NCBI GenBank assembly: GCA_003538975.1
Contig: DPQQ01000001.1
Span: 135,806 to 142,151, forward strand
Source of the DNA: Clostridiales bacterium
Lineage (GTDB): Bacteria > Bacillota > Clostridia > Christensenellales > Borkfalkiaceae
Reading direction: 5' to 3'
Length of the DNA stretch: 6,346 bases
In this document: positions 1 to 6,194 of the stretch, in pieces
How positions within the stretch are numbered: position 1 is the first letter of the stretch
How the letters are laid out: every line of letters starts with the position of its first letter
Made by a program: the position numbers and the translations under genes
Notes under the pieces: model-generated
Database searches by the model: none
Told to the model about the DNA's origin: nothing
The model's input: the letters and a program-made list of their open reading frames with translations, nothing else

Positions 1-385
1 CGCGGTTTTGTTTTCATCGGCGGTTTCGGTATTCCGCAAAAAGAACGACGCCGTTTTATTTAAACGCAGGATAACAGACTCCACCATCAAAAACGCAGCG
101 GCGATATTCACCGTTTACATCGCGCTGTTTCTGCTCGCCGGCTTTGCGATAAGTCTTATCGAAAATCTTCCGCTTTCGGACTGTCTGTTCGAATCGGCTT
201 CGGCAATCGGAACGGTAGGTCTCACGCTCGGCATAACCCCGTCTCTCAGCGCGATCTCAAAACTTATACTTATTCTTCTGATGTTCATCGGAAGAACGGG
301 CGGACTAACGATAATATTCGCCGTAAGCGGAGACGGCAACACATACAAGGCGCGCTATCCCGAAACAAAAATAAACGTCGGATAA
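1..385 (+). CDS. ktrB: KtrB/TrkH-family potassium uptake channel subunit, C-terminal end (5' partial)
   Basis: The gene enters from the left edge (first complete codon at 2) and ends at TAA 383-385, leaving 127 codons. What remains is the fourth and last channel repeat of the TrkH/KtrB/HKT superfamily. It has an outer helix (IFTVYIALFLLAGFAISLI), then a pore loop with the filter-like stretch SAIGTVGLTLG, then an inner helix with the conserved arginine motif MFIGRTGGLT. The gene ends with a short cytosolic tail (RYPETKINVG), as is usual in KtrB. By family knowledge KtrB is the membrane K+ translocating dimer, often Na+-dependent, gated by a KtrA ring. The next gene is such a KtrA, which favours KtrB over TrkH, whose partner TrkA has two RCK units. 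A TTG at position 8 is not the start, because the frame is open to the window edge and most of the protein is missing. Confidence 0.93.
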   Translation, partial: AVLFSSAVSVFRKKNDAVLFKRRITDSTIKNAAAIFTVYIALFLLAGFAISLIENLPLSDCLFESASAIGTVGLTLGITPSLSAISKLILILLMFIGRTGGLTIIFAVSGDGNTYKARYPETKINVG

Positions 386-490
386 TTTTATTATAAAACC
401 GCAACCGATAACAATATAAAAAATAAAAACAATTTTCAACGACAAAAACTCAGATAAAAAATTCACCGTAACAAAAAAAGAGGTATAAAA

Positions 491-1141
491 ATGAAAAAGA
501 AATCGGTTCTTTTAATAGGACTCGGAAGATTCGGAAAGAACATCGCCGTAAAGCTCAACAAACTCGGACACGACGTAATGGCGGTAGACCATAACGAGGA
601 CAGGGTTAACGAAACCGCACCATACGTAACCAATGCGATAATCGGAAACAGCACCGACGAAGCATTTTTGAAGTCGCTGGGAATCGGTAATTACGACGTA
701 TGCATAATAGCGATAAGCGGAGACTTTCAGAGTTCTCTCGAAACGACCTGGCTCTTAAAGCAGCTCGGCGCAAAACTCGTAATTTCACGCGCGGAAAGAG
801 ACGGGCAGGCTCAGCTTCTTTTACGTAACGGCGCGGACGAAATCGTCTACCCCGAAAAAGAACTCGCCGACTGGATTGCTATCCGCTACACCGCCGATCA
901 CGTACTCGATTATATAGATCTCGGCGAATATTCTATATTAGAAGTCGCCGTCCCCGATAACTGGATCGGCAAAACGATTATAGAACTCGACGTCAGAAGA
1001 AAGTTCGGAATAAACATAATCGCTATAAAAGAAAACGGAAAAGTCAACGCTTCGGTCTCTCCCGATACCGTTTTATCCGATAAAATCACACTGCTCGTTC
1101 TCGGAGAATATTCTTCGCTTTCAAAGTGTTTTAAAATTTGA
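491..1141 (+). CDS. ktrA: KtrA/TrkA-family potassium uptake regulatory subunit (RCK protein)
   Basis: A complete 216-residue cytosolic protein, the usual size for single-RCK KtrA. Residues 5-125 form an RCK_N Rossmann fold with the nucleotide-binding glycine motif GLGRFG (10-15). An acidic residue at the end of the second strand (D33, in AVDHNED) contacts the ribose in NAD/ATP-binding RCK domains. Residues about 135-216 form an RCK_C (TrkA_C) ligand domain, recognisable from EVAVPDNWIGKTI and the closing strand ITLLVLGE. In the family, KtrA octamers bind ATP/ADP, and c-di-AMP through RCK_C in Bacillota, to open or close the KtrB pore. The ATG has a good ribosome site, AAAGAGG at 477-483, seven bases upstream. 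The gene follows ktrB after 105 A-rich bases with no visible terminator, so cotranscription is likely. Binding of c-di-AMP here is family inference only. Confidence 0.95.
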   Translation: MKKKSVLLIGLGRFGKNIAVKLNKLGHDVMAVDHNEDRVNETAPYVTNAIIGNSTDEAFLKSLGIGNYDVCIIAISGDFQSSLETTWLLKQLGAKLVISRAERDGQAQLLLRNGADEIVYPEKELADWIAIRYTADHVLDYIDLGEYSILEVAVPDNWIGKTIIELDVRRKFGINIIAIKENGKVNASVSPDTVLSDKITLLVLGEYSSLSKCFKI

Positions 1142-1291
1142 AAAAGTAAAACAAAACGCGATTTTAGCATGGCAAAAAACTTTATACCCGTTTATCACTA
1201 AAAGTTTTTACACATGCGTTTACTAAGTCGCGTAACAAATAAAAACGCCTTACGAATATTGATAAAACCGGCGATTTTTACCCGCCGTCGT

Positions 1292-1320
1292 TTGACAAAA
1301 GCTTTCTTTTATAATATACT
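1292..1320 (+). promoter_or_regulatory. Sigma-70/SigA-type promoter for the mscS-like gene
   Basis: A perfect -35 hexamer TTGACA (1292-1297) is followed by exactly 17 bases and the -10 hexamer TATACT (1315-1320, five of six matches). This predicts a transcription start near 1327 and a leader of about 78 bases before the mscS ATG. A second TATAAT at 1310-1315 lies only 12 bases from the -35 box and is less likely to be used with it. The promoter sits 150 bases past the end of ktrA, so mscS can be expressed independently of ktrAB under the housekeeping sigma factor. No operator repeat stands out around it. Confidence 0.8.
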
Positions 1321-1404
1321 ATTCCCCTCCCCGTTGAACGATTTTTCGGCAAAAACGCTATGTAAAATACCGTTCGGCAAATACAAAAAACAAAGGAGAA
1401 CATT

Positions 1405-2235
1405 ATGGATTGGAATCGATTTTGGTATACGATTAAGTCCTGGCTTACTTCGACGGGAATTAAAATTCTTATCGCGATATTAGTTCTTATAATATCCTTC
1501 GCGATAATCAACGGCATAAGCAGGTCAATCGCCAAAAAGGGCAAAAAACTCGAAGAAAAAACTAACGGCAAAGTAAATAAAACTCTTTACAGAACGCTCT
1601 CGTACGTACTTAAAGTAATCCTTAAAATTCTTGTCGTAATAGCAATCGTCGGCTATCTCGGACTCGACACGAGCGGGATAAGCGCACTTATAGCTTCTCT
1701 CGGCGTAGGCGTAGGTCTCGCCGTAAACGGAACGCTTTCAAACTTTGCGGGCGGCGTACTTTTGCTCGTAACCCACCCGTTTAAGGACGACGACTATATC
1801 GAAGCGTGCGGATATTCGGGAACCGTCGAGGATATTTTTATCTGCAATACAAAAATAAGAACCCCCGACAATAAAGTTGTTTATCTCCCTAACGGAAAAC
1901 TTTCGACTACCGAAATAGTAAATTATACCGAAAAGGATATGAGAAGAGTCGATCTTTCCTTCTCCATCGCATACTCGGCTGATTTCGAAAAGGCTCGGAA
2001 AGTTATTCTGGGCGTTGCGGCTAAGGACGAACTTATATTAAAAACGCCCGAAACGACCGTAAGAATGTCCGAACAAGGCGACAGCGCGATTGTTTTGTCG
2101 GCTAAATGCTGGTGCAAAACGGACGATTACTGGACGGTATTCTTCAACATGAACGAAGCCGTTAAAAAAGCTTTCGACGAAAACGGAATCGAAATTCCCT
2201 TCAATCAGCTCGACGTTCACGTTAAAAACGACTGA
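1405..2235 (+). CDS. mscS: Small-conductance mechanosensitive channel, MscS family
   Basis: A complete 276-residue membrane protein, close to the length of E. coli MscS. Three hydrophobic segments are visible: about 18-38 (TM1), 62-85 (TM2) and 92-123 (TM3). TM3 carries the family signature GVGVGLAVNGTLSNFAGG. Aligned by eye to E. coli MscS, the pore constriction leucines 105 and 109 correspond to V101 and L105 here, Q112 to N108 and the kink glycine G113 to G109. The cytosolic beta domain follows, with PFKDDDYIE, GTVEDI and YLPNGKL (160-166). The alpha-beta vestibule ends in the typical GIEIPFNQLDVHV. MscS heptamers open under membrane tension and release ions and small solutes during hypo-osmotic shock. 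AAAGGAG (1392-1398) lies six bases before the ATG. Cysteines at 135, 147, 235 and 237 are an unusual minor trait. Its own promoter and terminator suggest a monocistronic unit. Confidence 0.95.
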   Translation: MDWNRFWYTIKSWLTSTGIKILIAILVLIISFAIINGISRSIAKKGKKLEEKTNGKVNKTLYRTLSYVLKVILKILVVIAIVGYLGLDTSGISALIASLGVGVGLAVNGTLSNFAGGVLLLVTHPFKDDDYIEACGYSGTVEDIFICNTKIRTPDNKVVYLPNGKLSTTEIVNYTEKDMRRVDLSFSIAYSADFEKARKVILGVAAKDELILKTPETTVRMSEQGDSAIVLSAKCWCKTDDYWTVFFNMNEAVKKAFDENGIEIPFNQLDVHVKND

Positions 2236-2327
2236 TCTCGGTCTTTTTGATATACTTAATTGTTTTACACTAATCGTTTTTAATAAATGAGAATATCCGT
2301 AAAACCATAAAAAATCAAGCAAAATAT

Positions 2328-2361
2328 AAAAGGACTTTGCCGATCGGTAAGGTCCTTTTTT
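2328..2361 (+). terminator. Intrinsic terminator downstream of mscS
   Basis: A 14-bp hairpin pairs 2328-2341 (AAAAGGACTTTGCC) with 2346-2359 (GGTAAGGTCCTTTT) around a four-base loop GATC, and the T run covers 2356-2361. In plus-strand RNA two of the pairs are G-U wobbles (2336-2351 and 2339-2348). It lies 92 bases after the mscS stop codon. In minus-strand RNA those wobbles become A-C mismatches, but the outer eight pairs remain and are followed by TTTTATATTTT, so weaker termination of leftward transcripts is also possible. Confidence 0.88.
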
Positions 2362-2436
2362 GTATCTTCTTTTTTCTTTATAATTTTATTTTACTTCGTC
2401 GCGGTAATATTCGGCAAACTGCTTTTTATCGAAACA

Positions 2437-2464
2437 ATTATAGCATATTTTGCGGAGTTTTCAA
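2437..2464 (-). promoter_or_regulatory. Candidate extended -10 promoter reading leftward, function unknown
   Basis: Read on the minus strand, TTGAAA (2464-2459, five of six matches to -35) is followed by 16 bases and a perfect TATAAT (2442-2437). That -10 box is preceded by the TG of an extended -10 (TGCTATAAT). The predicted start is near 2430. No open reading frame with a normal start and ribosome site follows before the hairpin at 2359-2328, so any product would be a short RNA of roughly 100 bases or read-through antisense to mscS. It lies just beyond the tRNA-Leu terminator and so does not serve the tRNA. In this AT-rich spacer a chance match is possible. Confidence 0.4.
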
Positions 2465-2481
2465 TAAAATACCGCCGCTCC

Positions 2482-2520
2482 AAACAAAAAACGGTCTATA
2501 AGAAAGTCTTATAAACCGCT
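2482..2520 (-). terminator. Intrinsic terminator of the tRNA-Leu gene
   Basis: On the minus strand CGGTTTATAAGA (2518-2507) pairs with TCTTATAGACCG (2503-2492) around a three-base CTT loop. It is followed by TTTTTTGTTT (2491-2482). All twelve positions pair in the leftward transcript, one as U-G. In plus-strand RNA that pair is a C-A mismatch and no T run follows the hairpin, so the signal is oriented for the tRNA. The stem begins about six bases after the encoded CCA. Confidence 0.87.
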
Positions 2521-2524
2521 TATC

Positions 2525-2611
2525 TGGTGCCGGTGGTGGGGGTCGAACCCACACGGTATCGCTACCACGGGATTTTGAGTCCCGCGCGTCTGCCAATTCC
2601 ACCACACCGGC
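2525..2611 (-). tRNA. tRNA-Leu, anticodon CAA (reads UUG)
   Basis: An 87-base class II tRNA with the 3' CCA encoded in the gene. The acceptor stem GCCGGTG (2611-2605) pairs fully with CACCGGC (2535-2529), followed by A73 and CCA. The anticodon arm is CGGGA-CTCAAAA-TCCCG, giving the anticodon CAA after U33. A long variable arm (GGTA-GCGA-TACC) marks it as Leu rather than a class I tRNA. The T arm is GTGGG-TTCGACC-CCCAC. All four stems and the variable arm pair well, so the gene looks functional. It is alone here, not in a cluster, between its own terminator and the divergent polA gene. Confidence 0.97.
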
Positions 2612-2640
2612 GTATCTGAATTTTGTTTCGCTTGCTTTTT

Positions 2641-2669
2641 TTATAACGATTTGGTAAAATAAATATAAT
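2641..2669 (+). promoter_or_regulatory. Candidate promoter for polA
   Basis: A perfect TATAAT (2664-2669) lies about 105 bases before the polA ATG. A weak -35 (TTATAA, 2641-2646, three of six matches) is at the ideal 17-base spacing. It overlaps the leftward TATTAT of the divergent tRNA-Leu candidate, because the two boxes are the two strands of one ATATAATA stretch. A weaker alternative is TAACAT at 2731-2736 with TTCCGA upstream. The sequence does not decide between them. Confidence 0.33.
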
Positions 2670-2673
2670 AGCA
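2665..2673 (-). promoter_or_regulatory. Candidate extended -10 element for tRNA-Leu
   Basis: On the minus strand TGCTATTAT (2673-2665) is an extended -10 with TATTAT as hexamer. It would place the transcript start near 2658, about 47 bases before the mature tRNA 5' end. No convincing -35 is found at 16-18 bases; the nearest TTGCGA is 22 bases away. An alternative is TATAAA at 2647-2642, also without a good -35. The call rests mainly on position upstream of a real tRNA. Confidence 0.33.
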
Positions 2674-2774
2674 AATCGCAGGCATTTACCCTTCGCAAAC
2701 GTTTAATTTCCGATAAATGCTAAAAAATAATAACATAGTTCAGTAAAAAAAGCAACTAATATTTCGAGGGTTTT

Positions 2775-5441
2775 ATGAAAAAACTGATTTTGATCGACGG
2801 CAACAGCCTTATAAACCGCGCCTTTTACGCGACGCCTTTATTGACCTCTAAAAACGGCGTTCCGACAAACGCGGTCTACGGCTTTATAAACATGCTTTTA
2901 AAGCTCATTTCCGACGATAAACCGGAATATATTGCGGTTTGTTTCGACGTTCATCACCCGACCTTCCGCCACGAAATGTATTCGGAGTACAAAGGCACGC
3001 GTAAGCCTATGCCCGAAGAACTCCGCCCGCAGATTCCGCTTCTTAAAGAAGTTCTGACCGTAATGGGCATCTGCTGTATCGAAAAGCCGGGGTTCGAAGC
3101 CGACGATCTTATCGGCACCATCGCAAAAAACACACATATCCCTACCGAAATTTTTACCGGCGACCGCGACTCGTTTCAGCTCGTGGACGACGAGACCGAA
3201 GTTCATTTTACAAAGCGAGGAATCTCCGACGTAGAAGTTTATAACAATGCGGATTTTAAGGAAAAGCTCGGAATTTCACCCTGGCAGATAGTAGAACTTA
3301 AAGCTCTTATGGGCGACTCTTCGGATAATATTCCGGGTATTCCCGGCGTAGGCGAAAAAACGGCGATAACCCTCTTACAAAAATACGAATCGGTCGAAAA
3401 TCTTTATAACCATACAGACGAACTTACAGGCAAACTTAAAGAAAAGGTTATTCTCGGTCACGATTCGGCGATACTGTCGCGTAAACTCGCTACCATCGAC
3501 ACGAGTGTCGACGTACCTTACGAGCTTGAAAAAATGACATATCCCCTTCCGTTTTCGACCGAAGCGAGAAGAAAGTTCATCGAACTCGACTTTAACAAGT
3601 TGCTGTCGCGTAAAAATCTTTTCGAAGATTCTTCTTCAATTACCTCAAATTCTTCGGCATTACCTGCGTTCGGCGCGGCAAATACCGAAACAACGACAGA
3701 TTTACGCGAAAATACACCCGGAACAACGGCAAATACAGCAGTTGAAAACAACGAAAAAACCGTAAAAAGAGTAAGAATTTTATCGATAAACGAACTTAAC
3801 AAAATAATAAATTCTTACAATACGTTTTCCGTCGTGTTCGAAACCGATCTTATTTTATATCCTATAACCGAAAACGACTCTTGCGGTACCGAATATTTTG
3901 CTCCCGTAAAAGAAAATCTTTTATCCGACGGCTTTAATCTGTCCGAAATATTAGAAAGCGTAAAAGATCTTTTTTCAAAGAATAACCGTCTTATCGTGTA
4001 CGGCAAAAAAGATCTGATGCACAAGCTCTGTTCTCTCGGCATAAAATTCGAAGCGGCGGCGGACGACGTTTCTCTTCTCAAATACGTGGATTCTCCGGGA
4101 AAAGACGAAAGCCTTTCGGACGCGATTGTCGAAGCCTGTCTTACCGAATCCATACCTTCCTACTCGCTTTACCGACTTTTTGAAACATTAACCGACAAGC
4201 TTAAAAAGGACAATATTTTATCGCTGTACAGCGATATAGAACTCCCCCTTGCGGACGTTTTGTTCGACATGGAAATAACGGGATTCAAAATAGACGAAAA
4301 AGCTCTTTCGGAACTTTCGAAAGAATACGGCGAAGAGCTTAAAAAGCTCGACAAAGAAATTCACGATCTTTCGGGCGACGACGGCTTCAATATCAACTCG
4401 CCCAAGCAACTCGGCAATATTTTATTCGAAAAGCTGGTTATACCCTACCCGAAACGCAAAAAAACGGGATCCTATTCGACCGCTATCGAAATTCTCGAAG
4501 GCTTGTCGGACGACTACCCTATCGTCGAAAAAATTCTCGAATATCGCAAAATTCAGAAGCTTTTATCTACCTATATAGACGGCTTCAAACCACTTATCGA
4601 AAAGAACACGGGACTCATACACACGTCGTTCAATCAGACGGTCACGACCACGGGCAGACTTTCGTCAAAAGAGCCGAATCTTCAGAACATTCCTATAAGA
4701 GACGAAGGAAAAATTATCCGTAAGGCATTTGTCGCGAGAGATGAGCTTCATACTCTCGTCGGCGCGGATTACTCGCAGATAGAATTAAGACTCCTTGCAA
4801 ATTTCAGTAAGTCCGAGTCTCTTATTTCCGCCTATAAAAAAGGCGAAGATATCCATGCGGAAACCGCCTCGCAGGTGTTCGACGTCCCGTTAAAAGACGT
4901 TACGCCCGAAATGCGCAAAAAAGCGAAAGCGGTAAACTTCGGAGTGATTTACGGCATAAGCGAATACGGTTTGGCGAAAAACCTTAAAACTTCGCCCGCC
5001 GTTGCAAAAGATTACATCAAAAAATATTTCGAAAAATATCCCGAAGTAAAAGAATATATGGACAAAAACGTCGCCTTTGCGCACGAACACGGCTACGTCG
5101 AAACATATTTTAAGCGCAGACGTTATCTCCCCGATATTTCTTCGAAAAACTTTAATCTCCGCTCGTTTTCGGAACGCGCCGCGATGAACATGCCCCTTCA
5201 GGGTACGAGCGCGGACATAATAAAGATAGCGATGATAAGAGTTGCAAATCGTCTTAAAAGCGAAGGCTTTAAGGCAAAACTTATTCTTCAGATCCACGAC
5301 GAACTTATAATCGACGCTCCGGACGAAGAAGTTCCGGCAGTCAAAAAACTCCTTACCGAAGAAATGGAAGGAGCAATCCGGCTCGAAGCTCCCCTTGTCG
5401 CAAATGCGGAAGTCGGCAAAACCTGGTTCGACGCGAAGTAA
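2775..5441 (+). CDS. polA: DNA polymerase I (5' nuclease and polymerase; proofreading domain apparently inactive)
   Basis: A complete 888-residue cytosolic enzyme that fills gaps, removes RNA primers and acts in excision repair. Residues 1-285 are the 5' nuclease, with metal-binding acids D8, D58, E108/D110/D111, D130/D132 and D181/D184, and the helix-hairpin-helix GIPGVGEKTA. Residues 286-330 are a linker rich in Ser, Thr, Asn and Ala. Residues about 331-475 occupy the place of the 3'-5' exonuclease, but the metal-binding pattern is not conserved: FETD (355-358) stands where E. coli has DTE, and no YxxxD exo III motif is seen. The polymerase, about 480-888, is intact. It has TGRLSS (626-631), motif A DYSQIELR (D665), the O helix with K718, F722 and Y726, and motif C QIHDEL (H841, D842, E843). 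F722 matches E. coli F762. GAGGG (2766-2770) precedes the ATG by four bases, a short but workable spacing. coaE follows after 77 bases. Confidence 0.98.
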   Translation: MKKLILIDGNSLINRAFYATPLLTSKNGVPTNAVYGFINMLLKLISDDKPEYIAVCFDVHHPTFRHEMYSEYKGTRKPMPEELRPQIPLLKEVLTVMGICCIEKPGFEADDLIGTIAKNTHIPTEIFTGDRDSFQLVDDETEVHFTKRGISDVEVYNNADFKEKLGISPWQIVELKALMGDSSDNIPGIPGVGEKTAITLLQKYESVENLYNHTDELTGKLKEKVILGHDSAILSRKLATIDTSVDVPYELEKMTYPLPFSTEARRKFIELDFNKLLSRKNLFEDSSSITSNSSALPAFGAANTETTTDLRENTPGTTANTAVENNEKTVKRVRILSINELNKIINSYNTFSVVFETDLILYPITENDSCGTEYFAPVKENLLSDGFNLSEILESVKDLFSKNNRLIVYGKKDLMHKLCSLGIKFEAAADDVSLLKYVDSPGKDESLSDAIVEACLTESIPSYSLYRLFETLTDKLKKDNILSLYSDIELPLADVLFDMEITGFKIDEKALSELSKEYGEELKKLDKEIHDLSGDDGFNINSPKQLGNILFEKLVIPYPKRKKTGSYSTAIEILEGLSDDYPIVEKILEYRKIQKLLSTYIDGFKPLIEKNTGLIHTSFNQTVTTTGRLSSKEPNLQNIPIRDEGKIIRKAFVARDELHTLVGADYSQIELRLLANFSKSESLISAYKKGEDIHAETASQVFDVPLKDVTPEMRKKAKAVNFGVIYGISEYGLAKNLKTSPAVAKDYIKKYFEKYPEVKEYMDKNVAFAHEHGYVETYFKRRRYLPDISSKNFNLRSFSERAAMNMPLQGTSADIIKIAMIRVANRLKSEGFKAKLILQIHDELIIDAPDEEVPAVKKLLTEEMEGAIRLEAPLVANAEVGKTWFDAK

Positions 5442-5464
5442 AAGTGTAAATACGTAATCAGAAA

Positions 5465-5487
5465 TTTGAATTAAAAACCAATTCAAA
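5465..5487 (+). repeat. AT-rich inverted repeat in the polA-coaE gap
   Basis: TTTGAATT (5465-5472) and AATTCAAA (5480-5487) are exact reverse complements separated by seven bases. The stem has only one G-C pair and no T run follows, so it does not look like an efficient terminator. It might act as a transcript-stability hairpin or a binding site, or be chance in AT-rich spacer DNA. Confidence 0.35.
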
Positions 5488-5518
5488 AATATTAAATTAT
5501 TTTAAATCAAGGCGCATT

Positions 5519-6160
5519 ATGGCAAAATATTCAATCGCCGTAACTGGCGGAATAGGCAGCGGAAAATCGTTTGCTTCGGATATAATAAAATCGCTCGGAT
5601 ATCAGACATTTTCGTGCGACGAAATAGCTAAAAATATGTATGACGACGAAAATCTGAAGTCCGCCGTCATCAATCTTTTCGGCGAAAAGATTTTGGACAG
5701 CAACGGAAATATATCCAAAAAAAAACTTGCCGACATAGTGTTTTCGGACAAAACCGCACTTAAAAAACTTAACGATCTCACCCATCCTTATATCGTAAAA
5801 ACTCTTTTCGATAACATTAAAAACGCGGGCGGCGTGGTCGTATCGGAAGTACCCGTTCTCTTTGAAAGCGATCTGCAAAACGACTTTGACGAAGTTTTTA
5901 TCATAAAGCGCGATCTGAAATCGCGGATAGATTCCGTGGTAAAAAGATCGGCTATGACAGAAGAAGCGGTTACCGCCAGAATAAATAGCCAATTCGATTA
6001 CGAGACCGGTTTACCCGCTCTTATAAAAGAGTCCGAAGCCCGTTTGAAATCAGGTTTTTTCTCCCCGGTTTACACTATTATTTATAACGACGGCGATTCT
6101 TCTTCCTTAAAAGCTTCTCTTATCTCCGCTCTCTCAAAAGTTAAAGAAAAATTAAAATAA
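5519..6160 (+). CDS. coaE: Dephospho-CoA kinase
   Basis: A complete 213-residue P-loop kinase; family members are usually 195-210 residues. It phosphorylates the 3'-hydroxyl of dephospho-CoA with ATP, the last step of coenzyme A synthesis, in the cytosol. The Walker A loop is GGIGSGKS (10-17). The substrate-site aspartate is D34 in SCDEIAKNMY, matching the family DADxIAR region. LTHPYI and EVPVLFESDL match the conserved HP and P-L/V-LFE motifs of the CoA domain. The lid region follows with RIDSVVKRSAMTEEAVTARINSQ, whose arginines and glutamine are typical. The ribosome site is modest (CAAGG at 5508-5512, six bases from the ATG). Only a weak promoter-like pair (TTGAAT 5466, TATTAA 5490) lies in the gap, so transcription from polA is likely. 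Pairing of polA and coaE is common in Bacillota; the two products do not share a pathway. Confidence 0.96.
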   Translation: MAKYSIAVTGGIGSGKSFASDIIKSLGYQTFSCDEIAKNMYDDENLKSAVINLFGEKILDSNGNISKKKLADIVFSDKTALKKLNDLTHPYIVKTLFDNIKNAGGVVVSEVPVLFESDLQNDFDEVFIIKRDLKSRIDSVVKRSAMTEEAVTARINSQFDYETGLPALIKESEARLKSGFFSPVYTIIYNDGDSSSLKASLISALSKVKEKLK

Positions 6161-6194
6161 ATTTATTAAAATTTAAGCACAAAAAGGGGTAAAA

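Larger units (their letters stand above)
2236..2774. other. 539-base region without a protein gene, between mscS and polA
   Basis: Between the mscS stop and the polA start no frame has both a credible start and protein-like sequence. From left to right the region holds the mscS terminator, an AT-rich spacer with a leftward promoter-like sequence, the tRNA-Leu terminator, the tRNA-Leu gene, and a 163-base divergent start region for tRNA-Leu and polA. The stretch 2362-2436 and the part nearest polA (2674-2760) show nothing else I can name. Confidence 0.8.

Noticed and set aside
386..490. ktrB-ktrA gap searched for a promoter, terminator or riboswitch
   Set aside because: Only A-rich sequence and the ktrA ribosome site are seen. 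A c-di-AMP (ydaO-type) riboswitch would lie before ktrB, outside the window.
1175..1209. Inverted repeat AAAAACTTT / AAAGTTTTT after ktrA as a possible terminator
   Set aside because: The stem has one G-C pair and a 17-base loop, and the T run is part of the stem, so it is too weak to call.
1214..1483. 89-residue plus-strand open frame before mscS
   Set aside because: It contains the mscS promoter and ribosome site, overlaps the start of mscS by 79 bases, has no ribosome site of its own and is of random basic composition.
2386..2457. Minus-strand frame ending in CYNCFDKKQFAEYYRDEVK, with codon use like the real genes
   Set aside because: Only about 24 codons follow the preceding stop, there is no ATG, GTG or TTG in frame, and its CYN codons coincide with the -10 box. 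It could be a gene remnant, but nothing else supports this.
2329..2514. Plus-strand frame of about 60 codons with a hydrophobic middle
   Set aside because: It has no start codon or ribosome site and runs through both terminators.
2438..2698. 86-residue minus-strand open frame containing VVELADARDSKSRGSDTV
   Set aside because: This is the translation of the tRNA-Leu gene and its terminator, a well-known false protein. The tRNA folds completely.
4890..5486. 198-residue minus-strand open frame inside polA
   Set aside because: It lies antisense to the conserved polymerase domain and is rich in Phe, Val and Arg, as expected from the reverse complement of Lys/Glu-rich coding sequence.
5531..5992. 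153-residue minus-strand open frame inside coaE
   Set aside because: It is an antisense shadow of a gene with intact catalytic motifs, with no family resemblance.
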